DNA of 64,000 nucleotides from Nocardia bovistercoris (GTDB lineage: Bacteria; Actinomycetota; Actinomycetes; Mycobacteriales; Mycobacteriaceae): NCBI RefSeq assembly GCF_015674855.1, contig NZ_JADMLG010000022.1, forward strand, positions 42,045 to 106,044, written 5' to 3'. A program made the position numbers and the translations under genes. The notes under the pieces were generated by a model, which worked only from the letters and a program-made list of their open reading frames with translations, was not told the DNA's origin and made no database searches. Below, piece by piece: positions 53,572 through 61,602 of the stretch (its first letter is position 1; the number at the start of each line of letters is the position of its first letter).

Positions 53572-55640
53572 CAGATATCCCCTTCTGCAAATCTGCGAAC
53601 ATCGGCAACAAATGCGCGCATGAGTACGTTGACTTTGCTGTCCGCGTTCTTCGGATTGTCCAACACCACTCGGTTGAAATCCGTGGCGAAAGATTTCGAC
53701 TTGGTCCCCGGAAGTCGTTGCCCGAACTTCTCGGCCAATATGCGCAGGACTCGATCGTAGTCGTCCTCATGCTGCGTTATGTCTTTGAATATTATTCTGA
53801 ACAGCAACAGTGCGACCCGGCGTGACGGCCGGTTCTCGAGCGATGCCACCCACATGTCGGCAATGCCGTCCATATTGTCGTGGTGGTGGACTATGTACTG
53901 AGCCAGCGGCCTGCGCGACGTGTACTTGTCATAGGCGGTCAGCATGCGCATCGCGATGTATTTGGAATGCATGCGTGACCTGCTGTTCGCGCCGGGTCGG
54001 TCGAATTTCTCTATTCGCGTCACGATCATATTCACGGCGAAAGCCGGATTCGCGTTCTCACGTACCAGGGTCGCGAACAGTTCCGGCAACGCGTTGGCGG
54101 CATCGCCGGTCACGGTATGCGACTGTGTGCTCAACTGCCACAGCCTGTTCGCCGCGTCGTGCGGGAACCGGACGCCGATATGTCCGCTGAACGCCCTGGC
54201 CGCGGTCGACCGCTGATATTGATCACCTCTGGTGATCCAATCGGTCGCGATACGAAGGACCATGGGGGCGAGTCGATCCTCGTACACCATGGCGGTGAGT
54301 ACCCAGATCGCGGCGTTCTGGCCGTTGATGCCGCGCCGACCCATCGACCACGGGTGGATGATCTCGAGAACCTCGCCCATATCGACCTCGCTCAAGGCCG
54401 CGAGACCGAGAGCGATGGACAGCTCCCCGGCGTCGACCGCGTCATCGAGCCAGCGCCGCACCGGATTCCACAGGCCGTGGCTGTCGTAGCGTTCCCACAG
54501 CGCGCGCACCACGTGCCGCTGGTAGCCGGGCACCGCGAAATCGAAAGCGTCCCGCATCCCGATGTCGGTGGCGATGTCACGCCGCACGATCAGGCCTCCC
54601 GGTTCGACGATTTCCGAGCGGACCTGCTCCATCGTGTCGCTGCTCTCCGCGGTCGGCTCCTCGTTCGGCGCCTTCTCCTCCAACCTGAACTCGAGGGCGC
54701 CGAGCATGCTCTCGTAGGTGCGCGCGGGCGCACCGAGGGTGAACGCCATGGTCGTGATCTGTGCGATACGACGACGATTCGGGAGGTTGTCGAACCAGGC
54801 GCGTACCGCCTCGGCGGCCTTCGCGTCCAAATGCTGGACAGCCTCGGACACCGGTGCGCCGTCATCGATACGTCGCGCGAGCGCTGCGACATCCTCGACG
54901 CGGACGACGTCGGCCAACGGTTCGTCCAGGAGCTCGAATTCGCTGTCCGACAGTTCCACCGACAAGCGTTCCCGCAGCACCTCGTTCATATCCGGGGCAA
55001 GCCAGTCGCCGACGCGGAATTCCGGGGGCACTCCCGATGGCACGGTGGCGGTGGTGACGACCAGGCACGCGTCGACCTCGGCGAGTCTGTCCCGCACCAC
55101 CCGCCAGCTGAATCCGCCATCGGTTCCGCTGTCGCCCGCGTGATCGATCAGCGCGTAGCCCCGCCCCTCGTCGTAGGTTCGTTTCGCCAGTTCCGTACCG
55201 CTCAGTCGGGGTGAGAGCAGCACGATCCGGTTGTCGCCGACCGCTTCGCGCAACAGGTGCAGTGCGGCGGTGCGCTTTCCCTGGCCGGTCGTTCCGGTGA
55301 GAAAGATCAGCCGTTCGGCGTCGAGTGTTTTCGCTGCCTCCGCGAACCGGGGAGGCGGGACGAAACCCACATCGAGGTCGGCGAGATCGGACTCCGAGAT
55401 CCGGCCGGTGGCCCGAGCGTTGCCGCCGCCCGCGCCGCCGTTGTCGTAGCCGAAATTGGCGGATCCGAAATTCGCCGAAGATATGTAGTTGTATACCGCC
55501 TTATCGGCTCTTGTCGGCTGTTCTTCCCACAGCTTCTTGCTGTGCTCGCCGGCCGGTCCGCCTGCGGATTTTCCGCGCTCCTCTGCTCCGGCCTCCTTGT
55601 CTTCCGTATCGTTGTCGGTATCGGTGGATTTTTCTGTCAC
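53571..55640 (-). CDS. P-loop NTPase of the SARP/SPFH/DUF4407 operon
   Basis: I do not recognise a named family. The first 45 residues are charged and disordered. Then comes a short motif with a repeated (S)ANFG unit and FGYDNGG (about 52-68). The P-loop is LIFLTGTTGQGKRTAALHLL (about 110-130); the residue after Lys is Arg, not Ser/Thr, with Thr next. YALIDHAGD could be the Walker B strand. The C-terminal 300 residues are helical, HEAT- or TPR-like. Together this resembles STAND-type signalling NTPases, which often pair with effector proteins. It starts at a GTG that overlaps the SARP stop by one base and its stop overlaps the SPFH start. Confidence 0.8.
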   Translation of the reverse strand: MTEKSTDTDNDTEDKEAGAEERGKSAGGPAGEHSKKLWEEQPTRADKAVYNYISSANFGSANFGYDNGGAGGGNARATGRISESDLADLDVGFVPPPRFAEAAKTLDAERLIFLTGTTGQGKRTAALHLLREAVGDNRIVLLSPRLSGTELAKRTYDEGRGYALIDHAGDSGTDGGFSWRVVRDRLAEVDACLVVTTATVPSGVPPEFRVGDWLAPDMNEVLRERLSVELSDSEFELLDEPLADVVRVEDVAALARRIDDGAPVSEAVQHLDAKAAEAVRAWFDNLPNRRRIAQITTMAFTLGAPARTYESMLGALEFRLEEKAPNEEPTAESSDTMEQVRSEIVEPGGLIVRRDIATDIGMRDAFDFAVPGYQRHVVRALWERYDSHGLWNPVRRWLDDAVDAGELSIALGLAALSEVDMGEVLEIIHPWSMGRRGINGQNAAIWVLTAMVYEDRLAPMVLRIATDWITRGDQYQRSTAARAFSGHIGVRFPHDAANRLWQLSTQSHTVTGDAANALPELFATLVRENANPAFAVNMIVTRIEKFDRPGANSRSRMHSKYIAMRMLTAYDKYTSRRPLAQYIVHHHDNMDGIADMWVASLENRPSRRVALLLFRIIFKDITQHEDDYDRVLRILAEKFGQRLPGTKSKSFATDFNRVVLDNPKNADSKVNVLMRAFVADVRRFAEGDI

Positions 55641-56605
55641 TAGCCCGCCCCACGCTGATCGAATCCGAAATTGACGTAACCACCGCTGACGTTGACGGAA
55701 TCCATTCTGGTCCTGACGATCTGCTGCGGCCTCAGCGCTTTCTCCTCGGATTTTTCGCGCTGGGGCGCGGGAGATTCTTGCACGAACTCCTCCTGCTGTT
55801 CCGCCTCGGGGCGGTAGGGTCCGCCGATAAAGGGTTCGACGACGGGGCCGAGGTCGGCCGCTTCGGAAAGTATTCGACTCTGCAGGTTTCGCATATTCTG
55901 CGTGACATCTATGTTCATCTCTTTCAGATGCCGAAAATGGTCTCGGTATACGTCGAGCGCCTGGATCGGATTTCCGTCGTAGTACAGTGCGCTCATATAG
56001 AGGCCGGTCGTGCGCGTATCCGTCGGATCCTGTTCGTATATCCGTTCCAGATCACGCAGACGGCGGCTGCCACGACCACTTCGGACCTCCAGTTGATTGA
56101 ACTGGATCTCGAGTCGCCGGTACTGCTTGACCAAACTCGATCGATACTCTTCGACGAGATTCCCGGCGAGACCTTCCAGCGGTTCACCGTGTCGCAGTTC
56201 GAGTGCGGCCAGCAACAGATCCCGTTGTTCGGTGCCGCGAACTTCCTCCGAGCGGGCGGCTATCCGTGCCAGCCGGTGCACGTCGATGGCATCGGGCGGC
56301 ACCCTGAGCTTGCGCATTCCGTTCCTGCTGTCGTACGCCTGCGTCAGCCCGAGCGCGGTCAGGACCGCGCGAAGCTCTTTCGCCACCTCGTCGAGTCGGG
56401 CGTTCGGGTCGGCGGGCGGGTCGTCCCACACCCATTCGGTCACCGTCGATTTGGGGACCGGATGGCCCGCCGAGCGCAGCAGTCCCACGAGTAGGCGCTG
56501 GGTGCGCGGAGTTCCGAGATCTATTTCGACCGACCCGCGCCAGGCTCGAAACGGTCCGAGTAGTTGAAAACTCACTGGTTCGGCAATGGCCGGTATTTCG
56601 GGCAT
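55640..56605 (-). CDS. SARP/BTAD-type transcriptional regulator, first gene of the operon
   Basis: This 321-residue protein has a winged-helix DNA-binding domain of OmpR/SARP type (about residues 10-95: FQLLGPFRAWRG, LLVGLLRSAGHPVPKSTVTEWVW, LRVPPDAIDVHRL) and a bacterial transcriptional activator domain (about 110-235, with LEGLAGNLVEEYR and YDGNPIQALDVYRDH). The C-terminal tail ends NVSGGYVNFGFDQRG, echoing the NFG motif of the NTPase. The ATG at 56605 is chosen over 56626 because GGAGG lies 9 bases ahead. A row of heptamer-like direct repeats lies 50-100 bp upstream. It probably controls its own operon. Confidence 0.85.
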   Translation of the reverse strand: MPEIPAIAEPVSFQLLGPFRAWRGSVEIDLGTPRTQRLLVGLLRSAGHPVPKSTVTEWVWDDPPADPNARLDEVAKELRAVLTALGLTQAYDSRNGMRKLRVPPDAIDVHRLARIAARSEEVRGTEQRDLLLAALELRHGEPLEGLAGNLVEEYRSSLVKQYRRLEIQFNQLEVRSGRGSRRLRDLERIYEQDPTDTRTTGLYMSALYYDGNPIQALDVYRDHFRHLKEMNIDVTQNMRNLQSRILSEAADLGPVVEPFIGGPYRPEAEQQEEFVQESPAPQREKSEEKALRPQQIVRTRMDSVNVSGGYVNFGFDQRGAG

Positions 56606-56654
56606 TCGGCAATTCCTCCATTCCATGACCTATCGACCGCGTCCGTCTGTGTGA

Positions 56655-56706
56655 ACCCGGTCGCGCACCCGGTGGTGCACCCGGTGACGCCCGGTGGACG
56701 TCCGGT
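56655..56706. promoter_or_regulatory. Phased direct repeats upstream of the SARP gene
   Basis: ACCCGGT occurs at 56655-56661, 56667-56673 and 56679-56685, with related GCCCGGT at 56689-56695 and GTCCGGT at 56700-56706. Spacings are 12, 12, 10 and 11 bp, one helical turn each, as expected of SARP heptamer binding sites. Confidence 0.65.
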
Positions 56707-56793
56707 TCTCACCCCGCCGATCCGCCCTGATCAGAGGGGTCTTCTTGCTCTCGTCCGCAGCAGTGCACAACTGCCCGACCAGAGGAGAAAAAG

Positions 56794-57060
56794 GTGTCCG
56801 GTATCAGCAAGGGAAATGAGTCGGCCGAATTCCGGAAGAGCAGCTACAGCGAGTTCGGAGATTGCGTGGAGATCACGCGCTGGAACGGCATGATCGGAGT
56901 ACGTGATTCGAAGGATCCCGGCGGCCCGGTGCTGTGGTTCACGCAGACGGAATGGGATGCATTCCAATACGGAGTCGTCGCCGGTGAGTTCGGATTCGGG
57001 AACCGTGCGATCCGGTGGATCAGCGCCCTGGTCCGAGTGATGCTCGGCGTCATTCTCTGA
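56794..57060 (+). CDS. DUF397 protein
   Basis: This 88-residue DUF397 protein has the core EFRKSSYSEFGDCVEITRW, GVRDSKDP and TQTEWDAFQYGVVAGEFG. A short hydrophobic C-terminal stretch (AIRWISALVRVMLGVIL) is unusual for the family and could be a membrane-associated tail. GTG start, preceded by AGAGGAG. It shares the 188-bp upstream region with the SARP operon (divergent) and is convergent with the XRE-DUF5753 gene 94 bp away, so the pair is arranged tail to tail, unlike the operon at 2.1-3.3 kb. Confidence 0.85.
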   Translation: MSGISKGNESAEFRKSSYSEFGDCVEITRWNGMIGVRDSKDPGGPVLWFTQTEWDAFQYGVVAGEFGFGNRAIRWISALVRVMLGVIL

Positions 57061-57154
57061 CCGCCCACGGTGGTGCTCACCTCCCCTCTCGGCGAGCACC
57101 ACCGCCGCGGCTTTCGCCGGTCAGCATTCCATTATCAGATGTCTCCTCGATATC

Positions 57155-58018
57155 TCAGTCCATCGCGCGGTATTCTGCGGCGAGTTCACCGAGGAAGTCC
57201 CCGGCTTCGGAGTCGAACAGGGCCATCTGTGTCAATAGGGCCCAGCGGTTGTCATAGGCTTCGACTTCCTCGCGGCCGCGCACCTCGACGCGGGCGTGCA
57301 CGGTTTCCACGGTCGCCTCGTGCAGATCGTCGCGGGTGTAGAGGGCGAATCCGTGGGTGAGCACCGTCGTCGCACGCGCGCGCAAGGGGATCACGCCGAC
57401 CGTGACATTGCCGAGGGTGGACAGATGCGCGATCCGGTCGAGTTGGACCGCGAGCATCTTCCCGGTATCGGGCCGCCACCGCAGTGCGGCTTCGGTTATC
57501 AGGAATTCGTAAGTCCTGTTGTCCTCGTACATTTCGATCTGGCGGTCCATGCGCGCCGCGACCGCCGCGGCATGGTCGGCCTCGCTCATCGGCACGCGGA
57601 GTAGTCGGAAGACATGCCTGGCGTAGTCCGGTGTCTGGAGCAGGCCAGGCACCACCGAGGTCTGGAAGACGCGCACCTTGTGCGCCTGGCATTCCTGATG
57701 CAGGACATCGTTCTGGAGGTGGCCCTTTCCCGCGAGTTCCGTACGCCACGGATGCGCCTCGGTGTGCGCGGCCTTCGTCATGCTCGTGAGGCGCCGCTGG
57801 ATGTCGTCGGGTAGCCCCAGTTCACGACTCCAGGCCTCCACCTCCGGCAAAGACGGCACTGTGCTTCCGTTCTCGATACGCGAAACCTTCGACTGGCTGA
57901 CGCCGATCCGCTGCGCGAGAACACGTCCCGATACGCCGGCGAGATCGCGTAACCCGCGCAACTCCGCGGCTAGCTCACAGCGACGCGGATACGCCACGGT
58001 AGGGTCAACCGGTTTCAT
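57155..58018 (-). CDS. XRE family regulator with DUF5753 domain
   Basis: This is the second XRE-DUF5753 regulator of the window. The HTH is at about residues 17-65 (LAQRIGVSQSKVSRIENG). The DUF5753 domain follows (PGLLQTPDYARHVF, IEMYEDNRTYEFLITEAALRW, LSTLGNVTVGVIPL, ALLTQMALFDSEAGDFL). AAGGAGCCCGCG precedes the ATG. Repeated TTTGATTC elements at 58057-58074 just upstream are a candidate self-operator. Its likely partner is the convergent DUF397 gene. Confidence 0.92.
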   Translation of the reverse strand: MKPVDPTVAYPRRCELAAELRGLRDLAGVSGRVLAQRIGVSQSKVSRIENGSTVPSLPEVEAWSRELGLPDDIQRRLTSMTKAAHTEAHPWRTELAGKGHLQNDVLHQECQAHKVRVFQTSVVPGLLQTPDYARHVFRLLRVPMSEADHAAAVAARMDRQIEMYEDNRTYEFLITEAALRWRPDTGKMLAVQLDRIAHLSTLGNVTVGVIPLRARATTVLTHGFALYTRDDLHEATVETVHARVEVRGREEVEAYDNRWALLTQMALFDSEAGDFLGELAAEYRAMD

Positions 58019-58477
58019 CGCGGGCTCCTTCGCGTCTGTGATTCGAAGTCTACCGCTTTGATTCGTTTTGATTCAACATACATCGGCTCGTTCGGCTTCG
58101 GTAGTCGATCGAACGAATGACACCGATGCGCGCGGGCCACGCCGAAGCGATCGGATGCGAGCGGCCGAAGGCAGGTAAATTTGTTGTGCTGCAACGGGAA
58201 TCATGGCACACCGGTGGAAGGCGGGGGCCGGAACGCCGTGTGTCCGGGGCCGGGACCACGAAATCGTCGCGGTGTGGGCTATTCGGATCATTGGCCGGCT
58301 ACACGTGTGTGGATGAGGTGATGCGGTCGCGAATCACGAGTACCCACTCATCGATCGATTTGAGCGCCAGCGGGTTTCGCTGTCGACGGCACACCAGGGG
58401 CCGGCACGATGGCTAACTGCTGGAAACCTGATGGGTCCTGACAGAGGGGAGGGAGGCGCCCGCCATCCGGCCGAATT
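58019..58477. other. Intergenic region upstream of the XRE gene
   Basis: No gene is supported in these 459 bp. The left end holds the XRE promoter with the TTTGATTC repeats. The rest shows no clear feature. Confidence 0.6.
58057..58074. promoter_or_regulatory. Tandem TTTGATTC repeats, candidate XRE operator
   Basis: TTTGATTC (58057-58064) is followed by G and TTTTGATTC (58066-58074), with a weaker TGATTCG near 58039, 20-60 bp upstream of the XRE start. Confidence 0.5.
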
Positions 58478-59701
58478 TCAGCTCGTCCGGTCGAGTTTCG
58501 GGGCGGACGCTCCGATGGTGGCGCTCGTTTCGCCGATGAGGCGGTGCAGGAATGCTTCCTGTTCGCGGCGGCCCTGGATTTCGGCGCGGTCGCGGCCGCC
58601 GGGGGCGAGGTGGAGGTACGCGCTGCGGGTGAGGTTGAGGGGGATACGCAAGGCGGGGTACCACGGCGGGACGTAGGCGGGCAGGCCGAGGGTCCGCATG
58701 GCTTTGGGGCCGAGGAAGGCGCTGGTCACCGAGAGATGCTGGGAGCGGGCGATTCGGCCGCGGAAGGCGGGGAAATTCGGGTACGACCAGGTGAGGGGGT
58801 CGTCGGCCATGGGGAGGGCGAGTTGGCGGCTGGTGTCGTCGGGGTTGGTGATCGCGGTGAGGCAGTGGTGCAGGATGGCGACGCCGTCGCGGAAACTCGT
58901 CGGCAGCCACTGGTCTTCGACGCCGATCAGCCAGCCGACGTAGCGGGTGAGGTGGGCGGCGGCGACGGTGTCGGCGCGGGAGGGGACGATGCCGAGTGCG
59001 AGGCCGCCTACGAGGGGTGCCAGCAGGGCGCCGACAAGTGTTGCGGCCATATCGGTTTGGTTGATCGGTAGACCCCATTCGTCGGTGCGCCAATCCGGCA
59101 TGTTCGCGACGTGGCGGCGAACCAGGGAATGGATGAGTCGCACGTGCAGAGTGGAGCGGTAGCCGAGGCCGAAACGTCGCATGCCGTTCTCGGAGGACAC
59201 GTCCATCGCCCACTGCAAGGTTTCCGCGAAGCGCCGGGCCGGTCCCTTCTCCAGCGCGCCGGTGCGGATCAGGGTCTTGTTGAAGCCGGACGCGAGGTAG
59301 CCGCCGAGGAAGGACACGTCGCGAGCGAAATACAGGCCGTCGGAACCGCCGGACCGGAACAGACGCTCGCCGTGTCGAAGTAGGTCCTGATCCACCCACG
59401 CGGGGGTGTTCTCGACCATGGTGAAGAACTCGCGCAGAGGTCGCGGCGCGTCCGGGATGCTGTCGATTCCTGAGCCGAGCGCCCGCTCGAACAGCGGGCG
59501 GGTGGTGGCCATGCCCTCGGCGTACATCCATTCGACCAGGGTGTCCATCGGTTCGTCGCCGACCAGCAGCGAGGTGCCGAGCAGGTCCCAGCGTTCGCGG
59601 GACGGTTTCCCGATCCCGAGGAGCATCGCGAAGGGGCCGAGTCCTGGAGCTTTGCGCGGGCGGTCGGGGTGGCGGCTCGGGATTGTCGCTGACGTGGTCA
59701 T
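58478..59701 (-). CDS. Oxygenase MpaB family protein (DUF2236, Lcp-like)
   Basis: This 407-residue protein belongs to the heme oxygenase superfamily that includes MpaB and latex-clearing protein. Visible family segments are RPLFERALGSGID, GGYLASGFNKTLIRTG, RSTLHVRLIHSLVRRHV with the conserved HVRLIH, GVEDQWLP and the PPWYPALRIPLNLTR end. The ATG at 59701 follows GAGGAACC; an in-frame upstream extension is not supported. No signal peptide is seen, unlike Lcp. The substrate is unknown. Confidence 0.9.
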   Translation of the reverse strand: MTTSATIPSRHPDRPRKAPGLGPFAMLLGIGKPSRERWDLLGTSLLVGDEPMDTLVEWMYAEGMATTRPLFERALGSGIDSIPDAPRPLREFFTMVENTPAWVDQDLLRHGERLFRSGGSDGLYFARDVSFLGGYLASGFNKTLIRTGALEKGPARRFAETLQWAMDVSSENGMRRFGLGYRSTLHVRLIHSLVRRHVANMPDWRTDEWGLPINQTDMAATLVGALLAPLVGGLALGIVPSRADTVAAAHLTRYVGWLIGVEDQWLPTSFRDGVAILHHCLTAITNPDDTSRQLALPMADDPLTWSYPNFPAFRGRIARSQHLSVTSAFLGPKAMRTLGLPAYVPPWYPALRIPLNLTRSAYLHLAPGGRDRAEIQGRREQEAFLHRLIGETSATIGASAPKLDRTS

Positions 59702-59789
59702 CGGGTTCCTCGTCGAAGGCGGTCGTGCGCTGGGGCGGCGGCACGACGATGCGGACCGTGACGCGGCTCCTGGCCGCATCTGTGCAACA

Positions 59790-59818
59790 AGTATGTAATC
59801 GGTGTCTCATCCAGTCAA
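59790..59818 (-). promoter_or_regulatory. Promoter of the MpaB-type oxygenase
   Basis: On the minus strand TTGACT (59818-59813) and CATACT (59795-59790) are separated by 17 bp, about 90 bp before the start codon. Confidence 0.65.
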
Positions 59819-59825
59819 TATCTTT

Positions 59826-59841
59826 GGCAATACTTCTTGCC
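59826..59841. promoter_or_regulatory. Inverted repeat operator candidate
   Basis: GGCAA-N6-TTGCC lies 8 bp upstream of the -35 element, a position for an activator or repressor. Confidence 0.45.
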
Positions 59842-60001
59842 AGACTTTCGGGTCCTCCTGAAAATGGCGCTGACCAGCGGTGTTGACGATGTCGCAGACG
59901 AACGGCTACTTTATGTCGGCAACAAAAGTCGACGAATGGGATGAACACGGCCACGCGGGCCTCGCGCCTCGACACCCGAAGATCCCAGTAGGGTGGGACG
60001 T

Positions 60002-60109
60002 ATGAAGATTCTTCTCACGGTCGGAGTCGCAGTCCTGGTCCTCATCGGAATCACCAAGCTGCGCAAGCGTGAAGACGCGGACCTCTGGCACGAGGTAACC
60101 ACCCGCTGA
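60002..60109 (+). CDS. Small membrane protein, 35 residues
   Basis: The protein reads MKILLTVGVAVLVLIGITKL followed by a charged tail ending DLWHEVTTR. One N-terminal helix spans the membrane. GGGTGG precedes the ATG at good spacing. It stands 12 bp upstream of tRNA-Ala, in core chromosome rather than the integrated element. The hydrophobic-then-polar design and clean ribosome-binding site argue for a real gene; function is unknown. Confidence 0.7.
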   Translation: MKILLTVGVAVLVLIGITKLRKREDADLWHEVTTR

Positions 60110-60121
60110 CTCTCGCGACAC

Positions 60122-60194
60122 GGGGCCTTAGCTCAATTGGCAGAGCACTGCCTTTGCAAGGCAGGGGTTAGGGGTTCGATTCCCCTAGGCTCCA
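60122..60194 (+). tRNA. alaT: tRNA-Ala (TGC)
   Basis: Acceptor GGGGCCT/AGGCTCC with one G-T pair, D-arm AGCTCAATTGGCAGAGC, anticodon loop with TGC in CTGCCTTTGCAAGGCAG, T-arm AGGGGTTCGATTCCCCT, and discriminator A. CCA is not encoded. The integrase gene next to it marks its 3' end as the probable attachment site. Confidence 0.97.
60170..60194 (+). other. attL: Probable attachment site (tRNA-Ala 3' end)
   Basis: The T-arm and acceptor end of tRNA-Ala immediately precede the integrase gene. Tyrosine integrases of this type commonly recombine at tRNA 3' ends. The matching copy would lie beyond the right edge. Confidence 0.55.
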
Positions 60195-60199
60195 CTTGT

Positions 60200-60242
60200 G
60201 ACCAGCGGAACGCTGGTCTTCGGTCGCCGGACTTCGGTCCGG
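60200..60242. terminator. Two hairpins between tRNA-Ala and the integrase
   Basis: GACCAGCG GAA CGCTGGTC (60200-60218) and CCGGAC TTCG GTCCGG (60227-60242) are perfect stem-loops that can end both the tRNA and integrase transcripts. Confidence 0.75.
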
Positions 60243-60263
60243 TGACACGGAAATGACACGGAT

Positions 60264-61478
60264 TCAGCTCGCGAACCGGTCCAAGGCGCGCGTGAAATCC
60301 GCCACTTCGGTCGGCTTGTCCGCGTAGTGCTTGCGCACGATCTCCCCGCCGTCAGAGTGGCCGAGTTGGCGCGCTGCTTGTTGGTCGCCGTACTCGTCCG
60401 ACAGCAGCGTTGCGACGGTCTTGCGGAAGGTCTTGCCGGTGATCCAAGTGAACTCGGTTCCGCGGGCTTGCCGCCAGGTGCGCCGGAAGTTGTGCGGGTC
60501 ACGGACGCCGCCCTTGCGGTCGGGGAACACCAGATCGAGTTCGTTCGCTGTGGCGTCGACTTGCAGCCGTAGCAGGGTATCGACCACAAAGCGGGGGAGC
60601 CGCACCGTTCGATACCCGGCGTCGGTCTTCGTCCATTCCTGCCGATGCAGTCCCTTCGCGCTGTTACGAACGATCGTGCCGCTGATGGTGAGTTCGGGAA
60701 CCGTGGCGGCAAGGTTGATGTCGCGCCACCGAATCGCGAGCACTTCGCCGGGACGTGCACCCGTGGCAAGAGCCACATCGGCGATATCGAGAATCGCTCG
60801 GCTGCGCCTGGGGCCGCTTGTGTAGGCGGGTGTGCCGTCTATCGCCTTGCCGGACAACCACGTCTCCAGTTGCGCACGAAGCGCGTTCAAGGTTTCGAGG
60901 TTCGCTGCGCGTGGCTTGTCCCGCCGCTTGCGAATCTTCGCGACATCACGGACGGGGTTCTGGTCGAGCGCGTCATGCCGGACGGCAAGCCCCATCATCC
61001 CGGACAGAATCACCCGGTGACGGCTCGCCTTCTCCTTGCCGACCAGCGCAACGGCCTTGATGTGCTGGTCCAACCGTGAAGTCGTGGCTTCCTGCACGCG
61101 GACGCCGCCGATCGCGGACTTGATTTTGATCGTGCCTTTGCGTGCTCGCCTGTCCGTGGACACGTCGATCTCGTCGCGGTACAGGTCGATGGTCTGTTGA
61201 GACACTCCATCCTCGAATCCGAGTTCGGCAAGCCACAGGTCCGCCAACTCGGCCAACGTGGTGTCTCTGGTGATCGCGTTGTCCCGGTAGTGGCTTCGGT
61301 TGGCGAGCTTGTCTTTCAGGTGCGACTCGGCGCGTGCCCTGGTCGGTCCGAATGCCTGGACGGGGCGCGTCACGCCGTCGTCGTCGCGGAAGCGGGTTGC
61401 GGCTCGCCACGACCCGTTCGCCTGCTGCTTGGCGCTGATCCTGCCGTAGGTGCCGAGCGCGAGCGGCTGTCTTGCCAT
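60264..61478 (-). CDS. int: Tyrosine recombinase/integrase of the element at tRNA-Ala
   Basis: This 404-residue phage-type integrase has an N-terminal arm-binding segment (ALGTYGRISAKQQANGSW), a SAM-like core-binding domain (about 90-190) and a catalytic domain. The catalytic residues visible are Arg in GARPGEVLAIRW, Arg in KTFRKTVATLL, His in RQLGHS and the nucleophile Tyr in RKHYADK. The position of the first conserved His (HxxR) is Lys (K-T-F-R), a common change in actinobacterial integrases. The ATG at 61478 follows AGGAGAAC; the longer frame upstream is not supported. Confidence 0.95.
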   Translation of the reverse strand: MARQPLALGTYGRISAKQQANGSWRAATRFRDDDGVTRPVQAFGPTRARAESHLKDKLANRSHYRDNAITRDTTLAELADLWLAELGFEDGVSQQTIDLYRDEIDVSTDRRARKGTIKIKSAIGGVRVQEATTSRLDQHIKAVALVGKEKASRHRVILSGMMGLAVRHDALDQNPVRDVAKIRKRRDKPRAANLETLNALRAQLETWLSGKAIDGTPAYTSGPRRSRAILDIADVALATGARPGEVLAIRWRDINLAATVPELTISGTIVRNSAKGLHRQEWTKTDAGYRTVRLPRFVVDTLLRLQVDATANELDLVFPDRKGGVRDPHNFRRTWRQARGTEFTWITGKTFRKTVATLLSDEYGDQQAARQLGHSDGGEIVRKHYADKPTEVADFTRALDRFAS

Positions 61479-61602
61479 GTGCTGTTCTCTGTTCTCCTGT
61501 GTGCGTGATGGATTCGGATATGAACCCGCTACATAGGTTCCCTTACATGTCCGACAAATGCCGGTCGAACGGTAAGACGCAGTGACTATCGACCGTCTTC
61601 TA

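Larger units (their letters stand above)
59702..60001. other. Region between the oxygenase gene and the small ORF
   Basis: These 300 bp hold a near-consensus promoter for the oxygenase with an upstream inverted repeat. No gene is supported. Confidence 0.7.
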
